Shown here in pieces: positions 45,609-52,691 of a stretch of DNA of 64,000 nucleotides. The stretch spans positions 62,001 to 126,000 of the forward strand of contig NZ_JALJXP010000010.1 in assembly GCF_024170165.1 (NCBI RefSeq), written 5' to 3'. Origin of the DNA: Pseudomonas nitroreducens. GTDB lineage: Bacteria > Pseudomonadota > Gammaproteobacteria > Pseudomonadales > Pseudomonadaceae. Position numbers and translations under genes: made by a program. Positions within the stretch are counted from its first letter, which is position 1; each line of letters begins with the position of its first letter. Under the pieces are notes generated by a model. That model was not told the origin of the DNA and made no database searches. It saw nothing but the letters and a program-made list of their open reading frames with translations.

Positions 45609-47117
45609 ATGCAGCAATCGCGTCTGGCTTTCGGCCCCTTCGTGCTCGATGGCCCCAGCGGTGTGCTCAAGCGCGACGAACGCGCCGTCGCCATTGGCTA
45701 TCGCGCGCTGAACCTGCTGCAGACCCTGCTCGAAAGGCCCGGCGAAATCCGCACCAAGGCCGAGCTGATGGACGCCACCTGGCCCGGCCTGGTGGTCGAG
45801 GAAGGCAATCTCACGGTACAGATCGCCCACCTGCGCAAGGTGCTTGGCGAGGCGCCGAATGGCAGTGCGTGGATCACCACCGTGCCCCGCGTCGGCTACC
45901 GCTTCAGCGGCGCCGTGCAACGTCTGGATGACGCGTCGCGCACGCTGCCGGCCCTGCCGGAAGAGCCATCGATAGCCGTGCTTCCCTTCGTCAACCTGGG
46001 CGACGACCCGCAGCAGGCGCTCTTCGCCGACGGCCTCACCGAAGACCTCACCACCGAGCTGTCCCGCGTCGGCGGGCTGTTCGTCATCGCACGCACCTCG
46101 GCCTTCGCCTACAAGGGCAAAGCCATGGACGTACGCGAAATCGCCCGCGAGCTGGGCGTGCGTTACCTGCTCGAAGGCAGCGCCCGGCGTGCCGATGAGC
46201 GCGTGCGAATCAACGCCCAGCTGGTGGACGCCAGCAGCGGCGAACACCTCTGGGCGGAGCGCTTCGAGAGCCGGGTGGAAGACCTCTTCGACCTGCAGGA
46301 CCAGCTCACCGGGCAGATCGTCCAGGCCCTGCTCGGCCACCTGCGCGCACCGCTGCCACGCAACCGGCCGCAGAGTCTGGAGGCCTACGAGCTTTGCGTG
46401 CGTGCCCGCCAGCTGATGGACGATTCACCGCTGGCCGCGCGGGAAGCGCACCTGATGCTGAGCCGCGCCATCGCCCTCGACCCGCAGTACGCCGAGGCGC
46501 GGCGCTGGCTGGCGATGAACCACTGGATGGGCTGGATACACAGCGGCGGCCCGACCCCGCAGGAGCGCGAAACCGCCCTGGCGCAAGCGCGCGAGGCGGT
46601 GGCCATCGACTCCAACGATGCCGGCTGCCGCTGGAGCCTGGCCTACCTGCTGACCTACGAGCGCGAATATGCCGAAGCCGACGCGCAGTTCCAGCGAGCG
46701 CTGGAACTCGACCCCAACGATGCCGACGCCTGGACGGCACTGTCCGACGTCAGGGTGCTGGCCGGGCGCATCGACGAAGGCCTGGAGCACATCCGCCGGG
46801 CCTTTCGCCTCAATCCCTTCCCCGCCGGCTGGTACTACCTGACGCTGGGCCAGGCGCAGTACGCAGCGCGCGATTACCCAGGCGCGATCCAGACCCTGCG
46901 CCGCGGCGAAACCTACCGCAGCAGCTCGCGGCGCTTCCTCGCCGCCAGCCTCGCCCAGCTGGGCCGGCTGGACGAAGCGCGGGCGGAAACCGAGTTCTTC
47001 CTGGTCACCAATCCCGGCTTCACCATCCGCCACTGGGTGGCCACCGAGCCCCTGCGCGACGCGGCCGTGCGCGAGCACTTCGTCGAAGGCTTCCGCAAGG
47101 CGGGACTGCCGGATTGA
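45609..47117 (+). CDS. CadC-type winged-helix regulator with adenylate-cyclase-like and TPR domains
   Basis: 502 aa. N-terminal OmpR/PhoB-type DNA-binding domain (VAIGYRALNLLQTLLERPGEIRTKAELMDATWPGLVVEEGNLTVQIAHLRKVLGEAPNGSAWITTVPRVGYRF, residues about 10-105). Middle TolB-like or FlgO-like block SIAVLPFVNLGDDPQQALFADGLTEDLTTELSRVGGLFVIARTSAFAYKG. C-terminal TPR repeats (about 300-490; e.g. DAQFQRALELDPNDADAWTALSDVRVLAGRIDEG). No receiver domain and no membrane helix, so it is a one-component cytoplasmic regulator. Target unknown; the divergent DUF1127 gene is a candidate. Confidence 0.87.
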   Translation: MQQSRLAFGPFVLDGPSGVLKRDERAVAIGYRALNLLQTLLERPGEIRTKAELMDATWPGLVVEEGNLTVQIAHLRKVLGEAPNGSAWITTVPRVGYRFSGAVQRLDDASRTLPALPEEPSIAVLPFVNLGDDPQQALFADGLTEDLTTELSRVGGLFVIARTSAFAYKGKAMDVREIARELGVRYLLEGSARRADERVRINAQLVDASSGEHLWAERFESRVEDLFDLQDQLTGQIVQALLGHLRAPLPRNRPQSLEAYELCVRARQLMDDSPLAAREAHLMLSRAIALDPQYAEARRWLAMNHWMGWIHSGGPTPQERETALAQAREAVAIDSNDAGCRWSLAYLLTYEREYAEADAQFQRALELDPNDADAWTALSDVRVLAGRIDEGLEHIRRAFRLNPFPAGWYYLTLGQAQYAARDYPGAIQTLRRGETYRSSSRRFLAASLAQLGRLDEARAETEFFLVTNPGFTIRHWVATEPLRDAAVREHFVEGFRKAGLPD

Positions 47118-47132
47118 CAGGTTGCGTCACCT

Positions 47133-47229
47133 CGTAGGGCGCATAACCCGGAACGGGTTATCCGCCATAGCGGCACGCCTGCAGGAGCGCGCCGTGCGCG
47201 CGATCGCGGGCATGGCCCGCTCCTACAGG
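47133..47229. repeat. Mixed repeat: half of the GTAGGGCG family plus a REP variant
   Basis: CGTAGGGCGCATAACCCGGA...TTATCCGCC (47133-47169) lacks its right arm. It is followed by GCAGGAGCGCGCCGTGCGCG and GATCGCGGGCATGGCCCGCT...CTACAGG (47181-47229). Confidence 0.7.
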
Positions 47230-47352
47230 GAAGTACCGGTGTCCGGCCTGACCCGCCATTTGCGCTTCACTCGGCCACCGACACGCAGTTGTAACCCTCG
47301 CCGACTAACGTGCTCGCCCATCTTTCCTCCCGGCGCTGCCAGAAGACGGACC

Positions 47353-48342
47353 ATGACGGTAGACACGAGCACCTCGCGCAAGCAGTTCCTGATCCGCTCC
47401 GAACACATGAGCGCCGACGACTTCGGCGAGCTCTACACGCGGATGTTCGGCAACCTCTACTCGGGCATGCCGCGTCCCGAAAAGCCCATCGTCATCGGCG
47501 GGGTCTACGGCCGCTACGAGGGCGTGAGCTTCCGCCGCCTGAGCTTTCACGGCGATCTGCTGGCCGAGATGCCGGACCTGGACGACGAGATCACCTTCAT
47601 CTTCCCCAGCGCCGGGCGCGTGGTCTTCAACCAGTGCAGCGACAGCGTCGGACTGCCCAGCGTGGGCCTGGCCATGGAGAAGGCTTCCGTGCGTTCGGTG
47701 GGCTTCATCGACGGGCATGCGCACCACGGCCTGTCGGTGCGTCGCTCGCTGTTCGCCCGCCGCCTGGCGACCCTGCTCGGCCGGCCGATCACCCACAAGG
47801 TGCGCTTCCAGCCGCGGGTCGACCTGAGCAACGACGCCTACCAGGGCATCAAGGCCATCGTCGCGATGGCCACCGGCAACGAGTTCGACCTGCTGATCAA
47901 CTCCAGCGCGCTGATGCCGGCGCGCCTGCAGGAAATGCTGGTGGATTCGGTGCTGGAGATCTGGCCGCACAACTACAGCGAGGCGCTCAGGCGGCCCGCT
48001 CCGCAGATCGCTCCGCGCCATGTGAAGCTGGCCATGGACTACATCCAGGAGCACCCCGATGCGATGGTCAGCGGCAGCGACCTGGCCGAGCTGACCAATG
48101 TCAGTTTGCGCGCCCTGCAGGAAGGCTTCCGCCGCTTCGTCGGCAGCTCCATCGTCGCCTACCAGCGCGAAGTGCGCCTGCAGCGCGCCTATCACGCCCT
48201 GCAGCAGGACAGTGCGCAGTCGGTCAGCGAGATCTCCCTGGCCCTGGGCTTCAGCAACGTCGGGCGCTTCTGCCAGTACTTCCAGAGCGCCTACGGCATG
48301 AGTCCGGCGGACCTGCGCAAGGGGTTGCCGGTTTCGGCGTAG
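47353..48342 (+). CDS. AraC family transcriptional regulator (AraC_binding_2 type)
   Basis: 329 aa. N-terminal cupin-like effector domain (FLIRSEHMSADDFGELYTRMFGNLYSG...VYGRYEGVSFRRLSFHGDLLAEMPDLDDEITFIFPSAG), C-terminal double HTH (SGSDLAELTNVSLRALQEGFRRFVGSSIVAYQREVRLQRAYHAL and ISLALGFSNVGRFCQYFQSAYGMSPADLRKG). Start chosen at 47353; the frame remains open upstream through repeats. Isolated between REP elements, so its target cannot be read from context. Confidence 0.88.
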   Translation: MTVDTSTSRKQFLIRSEHMSADDFGELYTRMFGNLYSGMPRPEKPIVIGGVYGRYEGVSFRRLSFHGDLLAEMPDLDDEITFIFPSAGRVVFNQCSDSVGLPSVGLAMEKASVRSVGFIDGHAHHGLSVRRSLFARRLATLLGRPITHKVRFQPRVDLSNDAYQGIKAIVAMATGNEFDLLINSSALMPARLQEMLVDSVLEIWPHNYSEALRRPAPQIAPRHVKLAMDYIQEHPDAMVSGSDLAELTNVSLRALQEGFRRFVGSSIVAYQREVRLQRAYHALQQDSAQSVSEISLALGFSNVGRFCQYFQSAYGMSPADLRKGLPVSA

Positions 48343-48357
48343 GGCAGCCATCGAACT

Positions 48358-48438
48358 GGTTCGCGAGCAAGCTCGCTCCTACAGCCAGCTGGAAACACCG
48401 CGCGGAGGCTCTTCGTAGGAGCGAGCTTGCTCGCGAAC
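48358..48438. repeat. REPIN-like inverted pair
   Basis: GGTTCGCGAGCAAGCTCGCT (48358 onward) and the inverse GTAGGAGCGAGCTTGCTCGC ending near 48438. Same family as 12646-12719. Confidence 0.85.
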
Positions 48439-48554
48439 ATCCCACCGAAACAGCAATTCAAAACCGAGAGGAGCGGTCTCCGTCCGCGATTGGCCCCACT
48501 TCACGCCGGATACCATCGCTCCCTATGGCTTCCGTGCTCCGGTGCCCAAAAGCA

Positions 48555-48587
48555 AACGGCCCACCGCGTATTCCGCGACGGGCCGTT
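48555..48587 (-). terminator. Hairpin terminator of the phosphatase autotransporter gene
   Basis: On the minus strand AACGGCCC (48587-48580) pairs with GGGCCGTT (48562-48555), with an internal CGCGG/CCGCG arm, followed by TGCTTTTGG. It lies 18 bp after the stop. Confidence 0.7.
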
Positions 48588-48605
48588 CTTACAGCGCGAG
48601 GCTTA

Positions 48606-50540
48606 TCAGAACTGATAGCTGGCCTTCAGCGTGCCGCTGGCACCATGGCTGCCGCTGCCGCCCAGTACGCCCGCTTCGGCGCCGACGCTGAAGTCGCCCT
48701 GGCTGGCGGTCAGGCTGAACGCGCCGCTGAACTGGTCGCGGTTGTCGAAGGCGGCGCGCTGGGACACGTCCAGGCCCAGCAGGTGGCCTTCGCTATCGAC
48801 CTTGTAGTCGCCCAGCGCGTGGTCGTAGCCCACTTCCAGGCCCGGCACCATCTGCCAGCCGCTGCCCAGCGCCACCGGGGCGAACGAAGCCTTGAGGTTG
48901 GCGTAGGCGCTGCGACGGTTTTCGCTGATGTCGTCGACGTCCAGTGCCAGTTCGCTGCCCTTCTCCTGGAAGCCGTCCAGGTCCAGGTGGCTGTAGCGCA
49001 GGCCGACGCTCGGCTCCAGGGTGACGGTGGAGACGGCGGTGCGATAGCCCAGGGCGATGCTGCCGCCACTCAGGCTGCCGTTGGTGTCGCCCTTGGCCTT
49101 GCCCAGGCCGCCGCCGATGTCGCGCTTGCTGTCGTAGTCGAGCCAGCCGTAGCTGAGGTCGGCGTCGACGAACAGGCCCTGCTCCAGGCTGTCGAGGGCG
49201 AAACGCGCGCCGCCACGGAGGAAGGTCAGGTCGGTGTCGACGTCACCACCGGCGCCGCCAACGCTGCCCTTGCTGTAGCCGAAGCCGGCGTTGCCGCTGA
49301 GCTGCTCGGAGAAGCGCTGGGTCACGCCGATCATCATGCCCTGGGTGTGTTCGTTGCTGCTCTCGGCGTTCGACGTCGAGGAGTTGCCCTGGTAGCCGGC
49401 CAGCGCGGTGGTCCACAGGCGGGTCTGCCCGCTCTTCAGGTCGACACCGCTGGCATAGGGCGCGGCGGCGCGGTCGATCAGCGCATCCTGGCGCAGCAGG
49501 TAGCTGGCCGCATCGGCATGCACCTGGCCGCCGACGGTGGACTCGACGCCGCCGAGGGTGCCAGCGTCGATGGCCGACTGCAGGTAGTAGTTGTAGGCGG
49601 TGTAGTCACCGGACAGGCTGCTGTTCTGCAGCTGGGTCAGCAGCTGCGCGCCGGCAGCCGAGTTGCCGGAGAGGCCTGCGACACCTGGCAGGGTGCTGTA
49701 GTAGACCATCTTGCCGCGCAGCACGTAGATGGTTTCCTGGGACAGGCCGAGGCCTTCCTTCAGGTAGTTGTCCATGGTGCCGTATTCGGCGGTCACTTCG
49801 TCCAGGCCGGCCTGCAGGTAGCTGGCCTGCACACCCAGCAGCGGCTCGTAGATGGCCGCCATGCTCGCCGGCAGCATCGCCAGGGTCGCCTTGACCCGCG
49901 CGGCGGTGTAGTCGTTGGTGGCCAGGTAGTTTTCCATGATGGTGGCGCTGTCCACGCCGGCGATGCTCAGCAGCACGGCGGCGGTCCAGCCGGTGCGGTC
50001 CTTGCCGGCGGTGCAGTGGAACAGCGCGGCGCCGTCGGCGGCGGCCAGCTCGTTGAACAGCGTGGTGAACTGGCCACGCATGCCGGCGTCGTTGACGAAG
50101 GCGCGGTTGGTCTCCTCCATCATCTCGATGGCCTGGGCGGCGCTGGTGAAGGAGATGTTGGTGACATTGGCGCCGGAGGTGGTGCTGCCGATGATGTCGA
50201 TATTCTGGTAGTTCGCCCCGGCCGGCAGGGTGTCCGGCGTGCCGGCGATTTCGCTCGGGGTACGCAGGTCGAACACGTCGCTGATGCCCAGGCTGTTGAG
50301 CACCGCCAGGTCATTGCCCTTGGGCGTCAGCGCGTTGGAGCGGTAGAACACCCCGGAGCGCATCACACCGTCGTTGGACGTGGTGTAGGCGGTGGTGGTG
50401 CCGGCGATGTCGCGGAAGTTGTCGATGCCGGCCAGGTGCGGAGTGTCCAGGGTGTAGGTCTCGGCCGCGTTGGCGCAGGCGATGGACAGGCTGAGCAGGG
50501 ACAGGCCGAGGGATGCGGAAAACAGGGCACGATGAAACAC
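48606..50540 (-). CDS. Secreted tyrosine/dual-specificity phosphatase fused to an autotransporter beta-barrel
   Basis: 644 aa. Signal peptide about 1-25 (MFHRALFSASLGLSLLSLSIACANA). Residues about 30-260 form a Y_phosphatase3 domain: NFRDIAG, GVMRSGVFYRSNALT, LGISDVFDLRTPSEIAG, and the catalytic P-loop HCTAGKDRTG with Cys176 and Arg182. A short linker (about 290-370) leads to a type Va autotransporter barrel (about 370-644: GMMIGVTQRFSEQLSGNAGFGYSKG, LFVDADLSYGWLDYDSKRDIGG, LEPSVGLRYSHLDLDG) ending in the outer-membrane signature KASYQF with terminal Phe. The phosphatase should therefore be displayed on the cell surface or released. Substrate unknown. The short passenger, an intact enzyme rather than a beta-helix, is unusual. 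Confidence 0.9.
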   Translation of the reverse strand: MFHRALFSASLGLSLLSLSIACANAAETYTLDTPHLAGIDNFRDIAGTTTAYTTSNDGVMRSGVFYRSNALTPKGNDLAVLNSLGISDVFDLRTPSEIAGTPDTLPAGANYQNIDIIGSTTSGANVTNISFTSAAQAIEMMEETNRAFVNDAGMRGQFTTLFNELAAADGAALFHCTAGKDRTGWTAAVLLSIAGVDSATIMENYLATNDYTAARVKATLAMLPASMAAIYEPLLGVQASYLQAGLDEVTAEYGTMDNYLKEGLGLSQETIYVLRGKMVYYSTLPGVAGLSGNSAAGAQLLTQLQNSSLSGDYTAYNYYLQSAIDAGTLGGVESTVGGQVHADAASYLLRQDALIDRAAAPYASGVDLKSGQTRLWTTALAGYQGNSSTSNAESSNEHTQGMMIGVTQRFSEQLSGNAGFGYSKGSVGGAGGDVDTDLTFLRGGARFALDSLEQGLFVDADLSYGWLDYDSKRDIGGGLGKAKGDTNGSLSGGSIALGYRTAVSTVTLEPSVGLRYSHLDLDGFQEKGSELALDVDDISENRRSAYANLKASFAPVALGSGWQMVPGLEVGYDHALGDYKVDSEGHLLGLDVSQRAAFDNRDQFSGAFSLTASQGDFSVGAEAGVLGGSGSHGASGTLKASYQF

Positions 50541-50680
50541 GATGTAGCCTCTTTGAGCTTTGTTGGCGGGGCTACTATCGGCAGGGTTTTCGAGCGCGAA
50601 TATGACAATCCTGCAGCAAAGGGAAATGCCGGCGCGATCTGTCCGTGGCGTGCGTTTTCTGTCCGTGATCGACGCTTTTT

Positions 50681-51073
50681 CTAGTCTTCGCGCCGCCCGC
50701 CCGGCTCGCGGTCGCGCTCGTAGCTATGGCGCAGGGGAAACGCCGGAAGCCATGCCTCGCGGCGGCAGGTCCAGAGTTCATAGGTCGGCCGGAAGCGGTC
50801 CGGTTCGTCCAGCACCCCGAGGCTCACTTCCACTTCGTCACCGCTGCGGCCGAACACCGAGGAGCCGCAACGCGGGCAGAAGCATCGGCCCTGATACTCC
50901 TGCGTGTCGCCCTCGATACGCACGGCGCTCTCGGGGAAGATCGCCGACGCATGGAACAAAGCGCCGTGGTGCTTGCGGCAGTCCAGGCAATGGCAGATGC
51001 CGACCCGATAGGGCTGGCCCGTGGCCTCGATGCGCACGCTGCCGCACAGGCAGCTGCCGGTGGTCTTGTCCAT
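50681..51073 (-). CDS. GFA-family zinc-binding protein
   Basis: 130 aa from the ATG at 51073, with GAGGAGG 5 nt upstream. Zn ligands in TGSCLCGSVRIE, CHCLDCRKHHGA and CFCPRCGSS. Typical minimal Gfa-like fold. Same strand and 140 bp upstream of the phosphatase autotransporter gene, so co-transcription is possible. Function unknown. Confidence 0.88.
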   Translation of the reverse strand: MDKTTGSCLCGSVRIEATGQPYRVGICHCLDCRKHHGALFHASAIFPESAVRIEGDTQEYQGRCFCPRCGSSVFGRSGDEVEVSLGVLDEPDRFRPTYELWTCRREAWLPAFPLRHSYERDREPGGRRED

Positions 51074-51284
51074 GTTGTACCTCCTCGGGTGCTGGAAGAT
51101 CAGTTGACCGGCACTGACGGCGCCCGCTCCGCCAGTCCGACCCACGGCCGATTTGGCCGTTTCGCGATATTCGTCGTCCGGATCGCGTGAGACAGCCAGG
51201 GTTCGCACGCCTAGCATAGGCCTCCCAATACGTAGAACCCGGCGCGCCCTGCCCGCGCGCCACACCTTGCTGCCCCGGAGTCCC

Positions 51285-52499
51285 ATGTCTACCACCGCTT
51301 CCCCCCTGGCCGCGCCGACCCTGGCCAGCCAGGCCAGCCCGCTGGTCATGCGCGTGATCGGCGCCTGCGCCCTCGCCCATATGACCAACGACCTGATCCA
51401 GGCCGTGCTGCCGTCGATCTACCCGGTGCTCAAGGCCAACTACGGCCTGAGCTTCACCCAGGTCGGCCTGATCACCCTGACCTTCCAGCTCACCGCCTCG
51501 CTGCTGCAGCCCTGGGTCGGCTACCACACCGACCGCCATCCCAAGCCCTGGCTGGCACCGCTGGGCAGCGTCTGCACGCTGATCGGCATCCTCATGCTGG
51601 CCTTCGTCGGCAGCTTCCACGCCATCCTCCTCGCTTCGGCGCTGGTGGGCATCGGCTCGTCGACCTTCCACCCGGAAACCTCGCGCATCGCGCGGCTGGC
51701 CTCCGGCGGGCGCTACGGCCTGGCGCAGTCCACCTTCCAGGTCGGCGGCAACGCCGGCAGTGCGTTCGGCCCGTTACTGGCAGCGGCCATCATCATTCCG
51801 TATGGCCAGGGTAACGTGGCGTACTTCGGCCTGTTCGCGGTGTTCCTCGTCGGCGTGCTCTGGGGCCTGAGCCGCTGGTACAGCCATCACCTCAACCTGT
51901 TCAAGCTCAAGGCCGGCGGCGTGGCCACCCACGGGCTGTCCAAGGGCCGGGTGACTGCCTCCCTGGTGGTGCTGGCGCTGCTGGTGTTCTCCAAGTACTT
52001 CTACATGGCCAGCTTCACCAGCTACTACACCTTCTACCTGATCGAGAAGTTCGACCTCTCGGTGGCCAGTTCGCAGCTGTACCTGTTCGGCTTCCTCGGC
52101 GCGGTGGCGGCCGGCACCTTCTTCGGCGGCCCGGTGGGCGACCGCATCGGCCGCAAGGCGGTGATCTGGTTCTCCATCCTCGGCGTCACGCCCTTCACCC
52201 TGGCGCTGCCCTACGTCGACCTGTTCTGGACCAGCATCCTCAGCCTGGTGATCGGCTTCATCCTCGCCTCGGCCTTCTCCGCCATCGTGGTCTACGCCCA
52301 GGAACTGGTGCCGGGTAACGTCGGCATGATCGCCGGGGTGTTCTTCGGCCTGATGTTCGGCTTCGGCGGCATCGGCGCGGCCCTGCTCGGCCACCTGGCC
52401 GACATCCACGGCATCGAGTACGTCTACAAGCTGTGCTCCTACCTGCCGCTGCTGGGCTGCCTGACCATCCTGCTGCCGTCGACGAAGAAGAAAGCTTGA
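51285..52499 (+). CDS. MFS efflux transporter, fosmidomycin-resistance (Fsr) type
   Basis: 404 aa with 12 membrane helices. Family motifs: CALAHMTNDLIQAVLPSIYPVLKANYGLSFTQVGLITLTFQLTASLLQPWVGYHTD, GSSTFHPETSRIARLASGGRYGLAQSTFQVGGNAGSAFGPL and GGPVGDRIGRKAVIW. Resembles E. coli Fsr, which exports fosmidomycin and other antimicrobials. CCGGAG ribosome site. An 11-bp hairpin follows the stop. Confidence 0.9.
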   Translation: MSTTASPLAAPTLASQASPLVMRVIGACALAHMTNDLIQAVLPSIYPVLKANYGLSFTQVGLITLTFQLTASLLQPWVGYHTDRHPKPWLAPLGSVCTLIGILMLAFVGSFHAILLASALVGIGSSTFHPETSRIARLASGGRYGLAQSTFQVGGNAGSAFGPLLAAAIIIPYGQGNVAYFGLFAVFLVGVLWGLSRWYSHHLNLFKLKAGGVATHGLSKGRVTASLVVLALLVFSKYFYMASFTSYYTFYLIEKFDLSVASSQLYLFGFLGAVAAGTFFGGPVGDRIGRKAVIWFSILGVTPFTLALPYVDLFWTSILSLVIGFILASAFSAIVVYAQELVPGNVGMIAGVFFGLMFGFGGIGAALLGHLADIHGIEYVYKLCSYLPLLGCLTILLPSTKKKA

Positions 52500-52504
52500 G
52501 CCTC

Positions 52505-52531
52505 CTGCCGCCGGCCCCGAGCCGGCGGCAG
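52505..52531 (+). terminator. Strong hairpin after the Fsr-type gene
   Basis: CTGCCGCCGGC (52505-52515) and GCCGGCGGCAG (52521-52531) form a perfect 11-bp stem. T-run absent. Confidence 0.55.
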
Positions 52532-52558
52532 ACCCTTCGCCCGGCCGTTCGTGCGCGG

Positions 52559-52580
52559 GCAAATGTAATGGATTGTTGTA
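52559..52580 (+). promoter_or_regulatory. Shared siderophore-locus promoter element, copy 1
   Basis: GCAAATGTAATGGATTGTTG followed by TA. It matches 57450-57470 in 20 of 21 positions. Half-sites TGTAA and TGTTG are 10 bp apart, the tandem layout of OmpR-family binding sites. It lies 112 bp before the TonB receptor start. Confidence 0.62.
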
Positions 52581-52655
52581 AAGCGCCTCGCGCCTCGCCG
52601 GCGATACATTTGCGCCGCCTGGGCAACGGGCCCTCACTGTTAGCCTTTCCGCAAT

Positions 52656-52674
52656 GCAAATAACTCGCATTTGC
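52656..52674. promoter_or_regulatory. Fur-like dyad before the TonB receptor
   Basis: GCAAAT-AACTCGC-ATTTGC, a 19-bp inverted repeat of Fur-box size that matches the consensus only moderately. It overlaps the receptor's translation-initiation region. A related sequence is at 57542-57560. Confidence 0.4.
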
Positions 52675-52691
52675 CGGAGAGCTTTCCGTCC

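Noticed and set aside
47310-50684. Open frame of over 1,100 codons on the plus strand
   Set aside because: Spans the AraC gene in another frame, a REPIN, a terminator and the antisense of the phosphatase autotransporter. No domain pattern.
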